Source: Anaerolineae bacterium
GTDB taxonomy: Bacteria > Chloroflexota > Anaerolineae > Aggregatilineales > Phototrophicaceae
Assembly (NCBI GenBank): GCA_023382675.1
Contig: JAHDWN010000011.1
Span: forward strand, 81,007 to 145,006
DNA length: 64,000 nucleotides
Direction of reading: 5' to 3'
In this document: positions 51,284-59,516 of the stretch, piece by piece
Position numbering within the stretch: position 1 is the stretch's first letter
Layout of the letters: the number at the start of each line of letters is the position of its first letter
Notes under the pieces: generated by a model
Databases searched by the model: none
Seen by the model: the letters and a program-made list of their open reading frames with translations, nothing else
What the model was told of the DNA's origin: nothing
Made by a program: the position numbers and the translations under genes

Positions 51284-51608
51284 GATCTACCTCTTTCTGA
51301 AACTCTGAGCAGGTAACTCAATGCTCTGAAGGGTAGACGAGAGTTGTGTAGAAGTTATGAAGGCGGTGTTGGCGTTCGATGCAGATTCTTTGAGCCGGAC
51401 GCCGGTTGTCATGCCCCTGAAGGCCACCAGTACCAAAGACCCAATTTTGCCACTGGCCGTAACTTCACGACCGTGACGAAGTCGGAATATGCGCCAGGAC
51501 GCTGGCAATCGCCTACTTGAGGGGGAACTTGATGGAAGAAATGGGACAAACGAGCGGCATCAAAGAACGAATGAGAATCGAGACGGAGCAGACAACGGAG
51601 TACCGACC
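51284..51608. other. Divergent intergenic region DUF2202 / ApbE operon
   Basis: No convincing gene, repeat or strong promoter consensus is seen. Short open frames on both strands lack ribosome-binding sites and family features. Promoters for both flanking transcripts must lie here. Confidence 0.4.
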
Positions 51609-52061
51609 ATGGCAAATGTAGATCGCGCCCGCAAGCTGCTTGTCCGCACGGCCCTGGTGACCAGCAGCACCATCGCAACACTGATCGGAGCGCAGAATCT
51701 GGCGCTGCAAGACACGAGCAAAAGCGAGCCTGCACTCACGCCAACGGCCGAGCCAGCAGGCATCCCGACGACTGCGCTCGTCGCGCCCGTCGAACCGACA
51801 GCCATCACCCAGGCAAGCCCGACGATCGCGATCAACCACGCCGCGCCAAACGTCGTCATCTTGCGGCGCGCGGGTCAGGCCGGGCCGATCCAACAGTCTG
51901 CCCCTGCTGTCCAGGCCGCTTCGATCCAACCGCCTGTCCCGGTGGAGGCTGCCGCGCCCGCGCCGGTCATCGTGCAGGGCGAAGCGCCGCCGCCGATCAT
52001 AGTGCAGCAGGGTTCGAGTTCCGGCAGCCAGCCGAGTACGACGACGCAGACCAGCCGATGA
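51609..52061 (+). CDS. Small membrane-anchored Pro/Ala-rich protein, first gene of the ApbE operon
   Basis: A 150-residue protein starting at the ATG eight bases after CGGAG. A short basic N-terminus (NVDRARKLLVR) precedes a weakly hydrophobic helix (TALVTSSTIATLIGAQNLAL, about 13-32) that could anchor it. The rest is low-complexity, rich in Pro, Ala, Thr, Gln and Val (VPVEAAAPAPVIVQGEAPPPIIVQ), with no Cys. It has no recognised domain and no SGAT-like flavinylation motif. Its stop codon overlaps the apbE start (ATGA), so it is strictly co-translated. It may be a scaffold or spacer at the outer membrane face. Confidence 0.65.
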   Translation: MANVDRARKLLVRTALVTSSTIATLIGAQNLALQDTSKSEPALTPTAEPAGIPTTALVAPVEPTAITQASPTIAINHAAPNVVILRRAGQAGPIQQSAPAVQAASIQPPVPVEAAAPAPVIVQGEAPPPIIVQQGSSSGSQPSTTTQTSR

Positions 52062-52975
52062 TCTACGCAATCACCTTCCGGGCGATGGGCTGCCGGGTCG
52101 AAATCAAGCTGGATGCGCCCGATGGCGATGCCATCCTCGCCGGAATGCCAGCGAAGTTCGACGCGCTCGAAGACTGCCTGTCGCGCTTTCGCCCGGACAG
52201 CGAGCTGATGCGGCTCAATGCGCAAGCGGGCGCGTGGGTGGCGGTGAGCGACGTGCTGTTCAACAACATTCATGCGGCGAAGCACATGGCGCGCCTGACC
52301 GACGGGCTGTTCAACCCGCTGGTGCTCCCGGCGCTGGTCGCCAATGGTTATGACCGCAGCTTCGAGAGCCTCAGGCCACATTCCGAAGCACCGGCGCGAC
52401 CTGCCCTGGATTGGCGCACGATTGAGCTGGATTTCGCGTCACAGCAGGTGCGACTGCCCGCCGGTGGCGCGATTGATCTGGGCGGCAGCGCCAAGGGCTG
52501 GTCAGCGCAACGCATCGCTGCTGAGTTGGCGGCGTATAACCCGTGTCTGGTGAATATCGGTGGCGACGTTGCCGTGCGCGGCGCGCCTGAAGGCCTGCCC
52601 GGTTGGCAGATCGATATCGCCGATCCGACGAGCAGTGACAATCTGGGCGCGGTGTGGCTGCATGACGCGGCAATTGTCACCAGCGGCGTCGATTACCGGC
52701 GCTGGACAGGTGCGGACGGCCAGACCCGCCATCACATCATCAATCCAGTCACCGGAATGCCCGCCGAGACGGACTTACTGACCGCGACCATCATTCATCC
52801 TGACGCCGCCACCGCCGAAGCCTACGCCAAGGCCGTGCTGCTCAAGGGCAGCGAGACCGGGCTGGCCTGGCTCGATGAGCGCTGGCACGCCGCCGGGCTG
52901 ATTGTTCGGCAAGATGGCGCGGTTGTGGCGACCACCGATTTCGTTAACTATCTACGAGAAGGAATACCCCAATGA
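52058..52975 (+). CDS. apbE: FAD:protein FMN transferase ApbE
   Basis: A 305-residue flavin transferase that attaches FMN from FAD to Thr/Ser of target proteins. Motifs are FRAMGCRVEIKLDAP, LEDCLSRFRPDSELMRLNAQAG (the SRF...S.l..lN hallmark), DGLFNPLVLPAL, AIDLGGSAKGWSAQRIAAEL and CLVNIGGDVAVRG, with the metal-site region in the C-terminal AAIVTSGVDYRRW ... HIINPVTGMP and ATIIHPDAATAEAYAKAV. It lacks a signal peptide or lipobox, unlike many ApbE proteins, so it may act in the cytoplasm. It overlaps both neighbours by ATGA. No obvious FMN-accepting substrate is encoded in the operon. Confidence 0.93.
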   Translation: MIYAITFRAMGCRVEIKLDAPDGDAILAGMPAKFDALEDCLSRFRPDSELMRLNAQAGAWVAVSDVLFNNIHAAKHMARLTDGLFNPLVLPALVANGYDRSFESLRPHSEAPARPALDWRTIELDFASQQVRLPAGGAIDLGGSAKGWSAQRIAAELAAYNPCLVNIGGDVAVRGAPEGLPGWQIDIADPTSSDNLGAVWLHDAAIVTSGVDYRRWTGADGQTRHHIINPVTGMPAETDLLTATIIHPDAATAEAYAKAVLLKGSETGLAWLDERWHAAGLIVRQDGAVVATTDFVNYLREGIPQ

Positions 52976-54099
52976 AACGCATTTTCATCGCAACGCTTGC
53001 TCTTGCCCTGCTGATATTTGCGCTGCCGGCGTTTGCGCAGGACAGCAACCTCATCACGCTGAACGACGCGACGCCAGCTATCGACGCTGTCATCACGCTG
53101 CCGCCGGATACCACCGGTACGATCTCGCTCAATTTGAGCCTGGCTGCGGTGACATTAACGGACGAGACCAATACGACGGTCTTCAGCGCCGCCGATGGCC
53201 GTCTGCATGCGCTCGAATTCAACATCGCGCCCAACACCGGCGCGCATACGTTGACGGTAGAGCGGCTGCCGGGCGTTCTGGAAGCCTACGTGAGCGTTGT
53301 TTCGCTGCCAGAGCTGCCTGTGCCCGGCAGCGCCGCCCTCGTGCCGACCAATCAGGTCAGCTTCAATCAGGAAGCGTCGCTGCCGCTGAATGTCACCAGC
53401 CCTGGCAATACCGTCGCCGTCAATATCCCTGGCGATACTGCCGGGCTGGTTTCCGCCACATTTCCCGGCGCACATGCCACCACGCAGCTGATCGATGCAC
53501 AGGGCGTCGTTGTCGCCGCTTCGTACAACGGGCACGTTGATGGCATGAATCTCGTCCTCGATGGCGGACAGTATGATTTCACGGTGCTGGCGAGCAACCT
53601 GAGCGACATTGTCGTCATGGGCGTCCGGGCGATACCCCTGGCAGAGAGCGGTCACAATTTGTTGGAAGCGCCTGCCCCCATGACGACCGTAGCGAATGTA
53701 GGGACGACCTGCACAGCCTCGGTGACGCTCAGCTCGGTCAACTTGCGCAGCGGCCCCGGAACAGGCTACAGCGTCATCGACTACGGCTACCGCGATCAAA
53801 CCTTCCCGGTCGGCGGGATCAATCCTGAGAACAACTGGGTCGTCATCGGCACTGACAGCGGCAGTGCGTGGATCTCGGAGAGCGTGGCGCGCCTGGACGG
53901 ACAATGCGCCGGGCTGCCCGTCTTCAATGTCCCGCTGAGAGATGCGCAGCCTGCTCCGGTGATTATCACCACGCCTGCGCCAGCGATCATCGTTCAGTCC
54001 GCGCCGCCGAGCGCATCATCAAGCCAACCCGTGACTTCCAGTTCGAATGGTGAGGATCATGATGAGGATCATGAGAGCGAACATGAAGATGACGACTAG
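52972..54099 (+). CDS. Exported protein with SH3b domain and acidic tail
   Basis: A 375-residue secreted protein with signal peptide KRIFIATLALALLIFALPAFAQ. Residues about 25-230 form two related beta-rich halves (NLITLNDATPAIDAVITLPPDTTGTISLNL..., QVSFNQEASLPLNVTSPGNTVAVNIPGDTAGLVSATF). Residues about 240-310 are an SH3b domain (SSVNLRSGPGTGYSVIDYGYRDQTFPVGGINPENNWVVIG). The tail is Pro/Ser-rich and ends in a His/Asp/Glu stretch (GEDHDEDHESEHEDDD) that could bind metal ions. The start overlaps the apbE stop. Metal binding by the tail would suit an iron or redox operon, but this is inference. Confidence 0.75.
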   Translation: MKRIFIATLALALLIFALPAFAQDSNLITLNDATPAIDAVITLPPDTTGTISLNLSLAAVTLTDETNTTVFSAADGRLHALEFNIAPNTGAHTLTVERLPGVLEAYVSVVSLPELPVPGSAALVPTNQVSFNQEASLPLNVTSPGNTVAVNIPGDTAGLVSATFPGAHATTQLIDAQGVVVAASYNGHVDGMNLVLDGGQYDFTVLASNLSDIVVMGVRAIPLAESGHNLLEAPAPMTTVANVGTTCTASVTLSSVNLRSGPGTGYSVIDYGYRDQTFPVGGINPENNWVVIGTDSGSAWISESVARLDGQCAGLPVFNVPLRDAQPAPVIITTPAPAIIVQSAPPSASSSQPVTSSSNGEDHDEDHESEHEDDD

Positions 54100-54155
54100 A
54101 TTTCGATGCGCATCGATCGGGGTAGCGTCCCCGATGGACGCCGGAGGATGGGGAT

Positions 54156-54836
54156 ATGACAAAATCGACCAAATGGATTGACCTGCTCGTGATCGCTTTC
54201 AGTCTGGCGGTCATCGGCGCATCGGCCTGGGGGATGCTGAGTTCCGGCGTCTTCAACTTTGCCTTGCACGACGATGTGCAGTTGACGTGGCATCTGATCC
54301 GTTCGTCGGGCATCGTCGCCTATGTGCTCATGGTAGCCTCGACCGTGTGGGGCCTGTTCATCAGCAGCCAGCTCGTCAAGGATTGGTCGCCGGGGCCGAT
54401 CTCGATCACGCTGCACAGCACGTTGTCGTGGCTGGCGCTGACGCTGGGGTTGGGGCACGGGCTGCTGCTCATGTTTGACGACTATTTCACCTACAGCCTG
54501 GGGAATGTCCTGATCCCATTTACCGGGCCGTACCGGCCAGAGGTCGTCGGCCTGGGGACAGTGGCGCTGTGGATGATCATCGCGGTCACGCTCAGCTTCC
54601 CGCTCCGAAAGCGGCTCGGACACACGCTGTGGAAGCGCCTGCATTACCTGAGCTATGCCGCCTTCGGGCTGGTGACGGCGCACGGCCTGTTCGCCGGGAC
54701 GGATGCTGAGCATCTCGGCTTTCGGCTGCTCACCGGTATCGGCGTCCTGCTCGTCGTGCTGCTGCTCGGCATGCGCCTGGGCAGAGATCAGTCAAAACCG
54801 GCGCAGGCAAAGGCGCGAAAAAGCGCGGCCTCCTGA
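54156..54836 (+). CDS. Ferric-reductase-like transmembrane protein
   Basis: A 226-residue protein with about six membrane helices: LLVIAFSLAVIGASAWGML, a pair around WHLIRSSGIVAYVLMVASTVWGLF, LHSTLSWLALTLGLGHGLLLMF, VALWMIIAVTLSF, LHYLSYAAFGLVTAHGLF, and GIGVLLVVLLLGM. The paired His residues in helices 3 and 5 (LHSTLSW...GHG and LHYLSY...AHG) are the b-heme ligand pattern of the ferric reductase/YedZ superfamily. It lacks a flavin/NADPH domain. It would pass electrons across the membrane, possibly to a flavinylated partner made by the ApbE encoded upstream. GGAGGATGGGG precedes the ATG. Confidence 0.85.
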   Translation: MTKSTKWIDLLVIAFSLAVIGASAWGMLSSGVFNFALHDDVQLTWHLIRSSGIVAYVLMVASTVWGLFISSQLVKDWSPGPISITLHSTLSWLALTLGLGHGLLLMFDDYFTYSLGNVLIPFTGPYRPEVVGLGTVALWMIIAVTLSFPLRKRLGHTLWKRLHYLSYAAFGLVTAHGLFAGTDAEHLGFRLLTGIGVLLVVLLLGMRLGRDQSKPAQAKARKSAAS

Positions 54837-54886
54837 AACTGTGGGTGGATGAGCGCCTCAGCATCTACATTGCCCGGCATAAAGAG

Positions 54887-54909
54887 AGGGCGCGCGCTAT
54901 GTGCGCCCT
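54887..54909 (+). terminator. Hairpin after the ApbE operon
   Basis: AGGGCGC (54887-54893) pairs with GCGCCCT (54903-54909) around a nine-base loop. No T-run follows. It separates the operon from the ftsY promoter. Confidence 0.5.
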
Positions 54910-54940
54910 GCTTATGTCCATGGCTTGCCTTACCCCACGC

Positions 54941-54969
54941 TTGTGTCGCTGTGCCCCCGGTTGTATACT
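54941..54969 (+). promoter_or_regulatory. Promoter of ftsY
   Basis: TTGTGT (54941-54946) and TATACT (54964-54969) are spaced by 17 bases. Transcription would begin near 54976, about 40 bases before the chosen start codon. Confidence 0.55.
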
Positions 54970-55017
54970 GCGGACTGGGGAATCAAACGCAAATTACACC
55001 TTCCCGGAGCAGTTTCA

Positions 55018-55923
55018 TTGGGTATTTTCCGCAGCGGGATGTCGAAAACCCGCACTTCTTTCTTCGGGCGAATCGCCCAGATGCTCGGCAGCACGCAGAT
55101 CGACGACGAGACGTGGGATGATGTCGAGGCGCTGCTGATCCAGGCGGATGTCGGCGTCGATACGACGCAGATCGTGCTTGAAGATTTGAAGCAGCGCGTG
55201 CGTAAAGAAAACATCACGCGCACGGATCAGATCAATACAGCGCTCAAGGCATCACTCGCAAGTCTGCTCAAACCGCCGCCGCAGCCGAACATCAGTGGAC
55301 GCCCGCTGTCGATCATCCTGATCGTTGGCGTCAACGGCAGCGGCAAAACGACGACCATCGGCAAGTTGGCGCACCGGCTGAACAACATCAACAATCGCAA
55401 GGTGCTGCTGGCGGCGGGCGATACGTTTCGCGCGGCGGCCATCGAACAGCTTCAGAAGTGGGGCGAGCGCGCCAACGTGCCTGTGATCGCCGGGCGGCCC
55501 GGTGGCGACGCGGCGGCGGTTGTCTACGACGCGACCGAGGCGGCCAAAGCGCGCGGGCGTGATATCCTGATCGTAGATACAGCCGGGCGGCTGCATACGA
55601 ATTACAATCTGATGGAAGAACTGGCGAAGATCAAATCGGTATCGGCCAAAGTCGTGCCGGATGCGCCGCACGAGGTCTGGCTTGTGCTCGATGGCACGAC
55701 CGGCCAGAACGCGCTCCAGCAGGCGGACAAGTTCCGCGAGATGGTCGATGTGACCGGCTTGATCGTGACCAAGCTCGACGGCACAGCCAAGGGCGGCATG
55801 ATCTTCGCGATTCAGCAATCATTGGGGCTGCCGGTGCATTACGTGGGGCTGGGCGAAGGTATCAACGATCTGGTGCCGTTCCGCCCGGATTTCTTCGTCG
55901 ATAGCTTGTTTGAGGAGGAATAG
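55018..55923 (+). CDS. ftsY: Signal recognition particle receptor FtsY
   Basis: A 301-residue SRP GTPase, with only a short N-terminal region before the NG domain. I place the start at the TTG eight bases after CGGAG; an ATG seven codons later (55039) is an alternative. The N domain (SFFGRIAQMLG ... WDDVEALLIQADVGVDTTQIVLEDL) is followed by G1 VGVNGSGKTTTIGKLA (about 103-118), the DTFRAAAIEQLQKWGER box, G3 IVDTAGRLHTNYNLMEEL, G4 VTKLDGTAKGG and GLGEGINDLVPF. It docks ribosome-SRP complexes at the membrane. prfB follows after 44 bases on the same strand. Confidence 0.95.
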   Translation: MGIFRSGMSKTRTSFFGRIAQMLGSTQIDDETWDDVEALLIQADVGVDTTQIVLEDLKQRVRKENITRTDQINTALKASLASLLKPPPQPNISGRPLSIILIVGVNGSGKTTTIGKLAHRLNNINNRKVLLAAGDTFRAAAIEQLQKWGERANVPVIAGRPGGDAAAVVYDATEAAKARGRDILIVDTAGRLHTNYNLMEELAKIKSVSAKVVPDAPHEVWLVLDGTTGQNALQQADKFREMVDVTGLIVTKLDGTAKGGMIFAIQQSLGLPVHYVGLGEGINDLVPFRPDFFVDSLFEEE

Positions 55924-55967
55924 GGGTAAGCCACCGGCGATATGCCAGGCGCTAACCGCTGAAAGCT

Positions 55968-57086
55968 ATGGAAACACACGTCATTGCCCTGCGCGACATG
56001 AAAAAGCAACTCGATACGTTGATGCGACAGCTTGACATCGACGGCAAAGCCGCGCGCATTGCCTCGCTGGAAGAGCTGTCGAGCACGACCGAGTTCTGGT
56101 CGAACGCTGAAGTTGCCCAGAAGACGATGCAGGAACTGTCATCGCTGCGCGCCGAGGTTGAACGCTGGCGCTCAGCCGCCCGGCATATCGACGAAACGCT
56201 GGAATTGGCGCAGCTAGACGACGACAGCCTCGAACACGAGCTGGACGCCGAGGTTGAAACGCTGTCGGCGCTGGTCGAACGCCTGTCACTGGAGGCGATG
56301 CTCTCCGGCCCTTACGACCGCGATAACGCCATCCTCGCTATCCACGCGGGCGCGGGCGGCACCGATTCGCAGGACTGGGGCCAGATGTTGGAGCGTATGT
56401 TCCTGCGCTGGGCGGAGCAGAACGGCTACAAGGTCGAGGTGCTCGAACGCAGCGAGGGCGAAGAGGCGGGCATCAAGAGCGTGATGATGAGCATCAAGGG
56501 CGAGTTCGCCTACGGCTATCTGCAAAGCGAGGCAGGTGTACACCGGCTAGTGCGCATCAGCCCGTTCGACTCGGCGGCAAGGCGGCATACGTCGTTCGTC
56601 AAGGTCGAGGTCTGGCCGGACATTCAGGGCGACATCGACATCGACATCAGCGAAAAAGACCTGAAGGTCGAAACCTACCGTTCGAGCGGCGCGGGCGGCC
56701 AGAACGTCCAGAAGAACGAGACCGCCATCCGCATCACCCACGTGCCGACGGGCGTCGTCGTTGCCGTGCAGGATCAGCGCAGCCAGGCGCAAAATCGTGA
56801 GCGTGCCATGCAGGTGCTCAAGTCGCGTCTGTTCGAGTTGGAGCGTCGCAAGCGCGAGGCACAGCTCGCCGCGCTCAAGGGCGAGAACGTCGATGCGGCC
56901 TGGGGCAATCAGATCCGCTCCTACGTGCTGCATCCCTACCAGATGGTCAAAGATCATCGGACGGATTACGAGGTCGGCAATCCGCAGGCCGTGCTGGATG
57001 GGCGGCTGAACGACTTCATGGAACATTATCTGCGCGGCAAGATCAAGGGGTTTAGCCCGTCGCCGCAAGGCATCGCCGAAGCGTAA
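55968..57086 (+). CDS. prfB: Peptide chain release factor 2, without programmed frameshift
   Basis: A 372-residue class I release factor for UGA and UAA. The SPF recognition motif is at about 198-200 (RISPFDSAARRHTSF), and GGQ, which triggers peptide release, at about 243-245 (SSGAGGQNVQKN). Many bacteria read prfB by a +1 frameshift at CTT-TGA-C near codon 25. Here the matching place, codons 22-23, reads CTT-GAC in frame (56031-56036), so no shift is needed and the autoregulation is absent. The N-terminus METHVIALRDMKKQ aligns with normal RF2. It is co-directional with ftsY and with the CHAT gene 16 bases downstream. Confidence 0.95.
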   Translation: METHVIALRDMKKQLDTLMRQLDIDGKAARIASLEELSSTTEFWSNAEVAQKTMQELSSLRAEVERWRSAARHIDETLELAQLDDDSLEHELDAEVETLSALVERLSLEAMLSGPYDRDNAILAIHAGAGGTDSQDWGQMLERMFLRWAEQNGYKVEVLERSEGEEAGIKSVMMSIKGEFAYGYLQSEAGVHRLVRISPFDSAARRHTSFVKVEVWPDIQGDIDIDISEKDLKVETYRSSGAGGQNVQKNETAIRITHVPTGVVVAVQDQRSQAQNRERAMQVLKSRLFELERRKREAQLAALKGENVDAAWGNQIRSYVLHPYQMVKDHRTDYEVGNPQAVLDGRLNDFMEHYLRGKIKGFSPSPQGIAEA

Positions 57087-57102
57087 CCAGTCGGGGCGGT
57101 TT

Positions 57103-59241
57103 ATGGCGTATCTGAATCTCATCCTTGAGATCACTGCACTGCCGGACAATCGATACCGGATCAGCATGAACGCGCCGGTTGGCAGCGTGAGTGCAGAAGC
57201 GCCCGTCCCTTTTTCGCCTGAAGAACTCCAGGATTTCAGCACGATCTTCAGCCGCCGGCGTGAGGGCATCACCCGCGCACAGGAGGCGCAGGCAGCGCGC
57301 ATTTTCGGCACGCGGCTGTTCGACTTTCTCATCCGCAAGAACCAGGATTTGAACGCGGCCTATTTCGCCAGCCTGGAGCGGGCGGGCAACAACGGCCTGC
57401 GCATCCGGCTGGTGCTGCAAAATGCCGGGCCGCTGGCCGATTTGCCCTGGGAATTCCTGCGCGATCCGGCCCGCGATTTCCTCGCGCTCTCGCGTCTGAC
57501 GCCGATCGTGCGTTATTCACCGCTGCTCAGCGTGCGCCCGCCGGTGCCGGTGACGCCGCCGATCCGGGCGCTGGTCATGATCGCCGCGCCGGAGGGCTAC
57601 GAGCCGCTCGACGCCGCCGGGGAGTGGGATCGGCTGCAAGCGGCGACCGAGGATTTGCAGAAGCGCGGGTTGCTGGTGCTGGAGCGGATGGAGGATGCGA
57701 CGCTCATCAGTTTGCAGCGGCGGTTGCGCGCGCGCGATTTCCACATCTTCCATTACATCGGGCACAGCACTTACGACGATCTGGCCGACCAGGGGCTGCT
57801 CGTCTTCGAGCAAGAGCAGGGCAACCGCGCTCAGTTGGTCAGCGCCGGGTCGCTGGCGCGCGAACTCGGCGACGAAAGCACCATCCGGCTGGTCGTGCTC
57901 AATTCCTGCCGCAGCGCCCAGCAAACGTCGAGCGACGCTTTCTCCGGCATCGCCAGCAGCCTGGTGCAGCGCGGCATCCCTGCCGTCGTCGCCATGCAGC
58001 AGGAGATCACCGACCCAGCGGCGAAAGCCTTTGCCGAGGAGTTCTACCGCGCTATCGCCGAGCAGCTTCCGATTGACAGCGCGATCAGCGAGGGGCGGCG
58101 CGCCATCGCCAACCGCGTGCAGAATATCGAATGGGCGACGCCGGTGCTCTACATGCGTACCGATGACGGCGTGCTCTTCCGCGTCGAAGCCCCGGCCACC
58201 ACGCGCACAACCCGGCCTGTCGTGACCGCTGCGGAAACTGCTGCCGAGCGGCCCGCCACGCCGTCGAGATCCCGCAGTCGGCGCGGCTTATGGCTGGGTG
58301 GGCTGCTCCTGGGCGCGCTCGCCATCTTGACGGCGCTGATCGTGGCGCTGCTTTCGCCGCCGCCCCCGCCGGTGACACCGACGCCGGTGGTGACGCCGTC
58401 ACCGCTGCCGGTCGGGCTGCCCGATCTCGAAGTGACGACCTTCCGCATCTTCCCGCAAGAGCCGGGTCCGGGCCAGATCTTCCGCCTGAGCATCGGCATT
58501 CTCAACAGCGGCGAGAGCGATTCCGGGGCATTCGAATATGCCTGGGACGCCAGCCCGCGCCTGCTGAACGCGATCAATGGGCGCGTCGAAAATGTGACGC
58601 CCGGCGCATCCCGCAACTTCACCGTCACCTACGCCTATGGCTGGTGGGGCACCTACGATTCGCTGATCACCGTCGATGACGTGAACACCGTCGATGAGAT
58701 CGACGACCGCAACAACAACCGCCGCAGCTTCACCATCGAGGTCGATCCGGCAGCGCCATTCATCGTCGATTTTTCGCTGCTGCCGACGTTGGACTTCACC
58801 GAGCCGGACATGCTGCTGGCCGCCGATTCATACGTGCCGTGGAACATGACCTTCGGTGTGAGCGGGCGCGAACGGATCGATTGTGTCGATACGCCGATCC
58901 TGTTCCGCCAGGTGGACGAGCGGGATATCGCGATCCAGCCGAACGCGACCGGTGTCGCTGCCGACTGCCCATTCCAGGCGCTGGCGATCGAACTGGCGCA
59001 GCCGGTCGGCAATGCCTTCGCGACGATCATCCCGGCCAGCAACAGCAGCGCCGACATTATCCTCTACAGCGATCGCGCGGGCGCGAACGAAGTATTCCGT
59101 TTCAGCGCGCCGCTGGTGGCGGGGCAGCCGGTCGAGCTGGGCGAGCCTGTAGGCGCGGGCGCGCGTATCCGCCGCATCGAGATCCGCGCAGAAGGCCAAC
59201 CGGTGACGCTCACGACTCTGCGGCTGCTCCCGCCGGGGTGA
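57103..59241 (+). CDS. CHAT-domain (caspase-like) membrane protein with CARDB domain
   Basis: A 712-residue protein. An N-terminal beta/alpha region (about 1-150, RLVLQNAGPLADLPWEFLRDP is a common CHAT lead-in) precedes the CHAT protease-like domain (about 155-355). The catalytic His is in FHIFHYIGHS (His near 221) and the Cys in RLVVLNSCRSAQ (about 269). A basic linker (SRSRSRR), one membrane helix (about 396-417) and a Pro-rich stretch lead to a CARDB-like domain (about 439-530, LPDLEVTTFRIFPQEPGPGQIFRLSIGILNSG). A C-terminal beta-rich domain (about 550-712) follows. The protease would be cytoplasmic and the other domains outside. CHAT proteases occur in bacterial conflict systems; the neighbour is a TIR protein. 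Confidence 0.88.
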   Translation: MAYLNLILEITALPDNRYRISMNAPVGSVSAEAPVPFSPEELQDFSTIFSRRREGITRAQEAQAARIFGTRLFDFLIRKNQDLNAAYFASLERAGNNGLRIRLVLQNAGPLADLPWEFLRDPARDFLALSRLTPIVRYSPLLSVRPPVPVTPPIRALVMIAAPEGYEPLDAAGEWDRLQAATEDLQKRGLLVLERMEDATLISLQRRLRARDFHIFHYIGHSTYDDLADQGLLVFEQEQGNRAQLVSAGSLARELGDESTIRLVVLNSCRSAQQTSSDAFSGIASSLVQRGIPAVVAMQQEITDPAAKAFAEEFYRAIAEQLPIDSAISEGRRAIANRVQNIEWATPVLYMRTDDGVLFRVEAPATTRTTRPVVTAAETAAERPATPSRSRSRRGLWLGGLLLGALAILTALIVALLSPPPPPVTPTPVVTPSPLPVGLPDLEVTTFRIFPQEPGPGQIFRLSIGILNSGESDSGAFEYAWDASPRLLNAINGRVENVTPGASRNFTVTYAYGWWGTYDSLITVDDVNTVDEIDDRNNNRRSFTIEVDPAAPFIVDFSLLPTLDFTEPDMLLAADSYVPWNMTFGVSGRERIDCVDTPILFRQVDERDIAIQPNATGVAADCPFQALAIELAQPVGNAFATIIPASNSSADIILYSDRAGANEVFRFSAPLVAGQPVELGEPVGAGARIRRIEIRAEGQPVTLTTLRLLPPG

Positions 59242-59516
59242 GACGGTCGGATTGCGTTGCCGATAATGCCGATTCCTGATTGTGAAAATTGAGCGTATTA
59301 CCGTGGTGGTTTTGCGACCATGCGATGGGTACATGGTGATACCTGTGCTGATGCGGGGAGAATCTCACCAATAGGAGCGGGTGCATCTAAATGGTGTCGG
59401 AAGACCTTTTTTGAGCCGAAAAGTTGAGGCCTGTCGCTTATAAGCGGCGATGAAATACGAAATAGATTTATAATAGTAGTACTCTGATATTCTCCTAACT
59501 GATTGTCCTCATTGTT
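59242..59516. promoter_or_regulatory. Spacer with promoter elements for the TIR-WD40 gene
   Basis: CGCTTATAAGCG (59435-59446) is a perfect 12-base palindrome lying where a -35 element would be. TATAAT (59469-59474) follows 23 bases later, and the ATG is at 59517. No Shine-Dalgarno site precedes the ATG. The base composition turns AT-rich from about 59380. Confidence 0.5.

Noticed and set aside
51287-51508. 73-codon minus-strand frame upstream of the ApbE operon
   Set aside because: There is no ribosome site or domain; it is probably chance in a region that must hold promoters.
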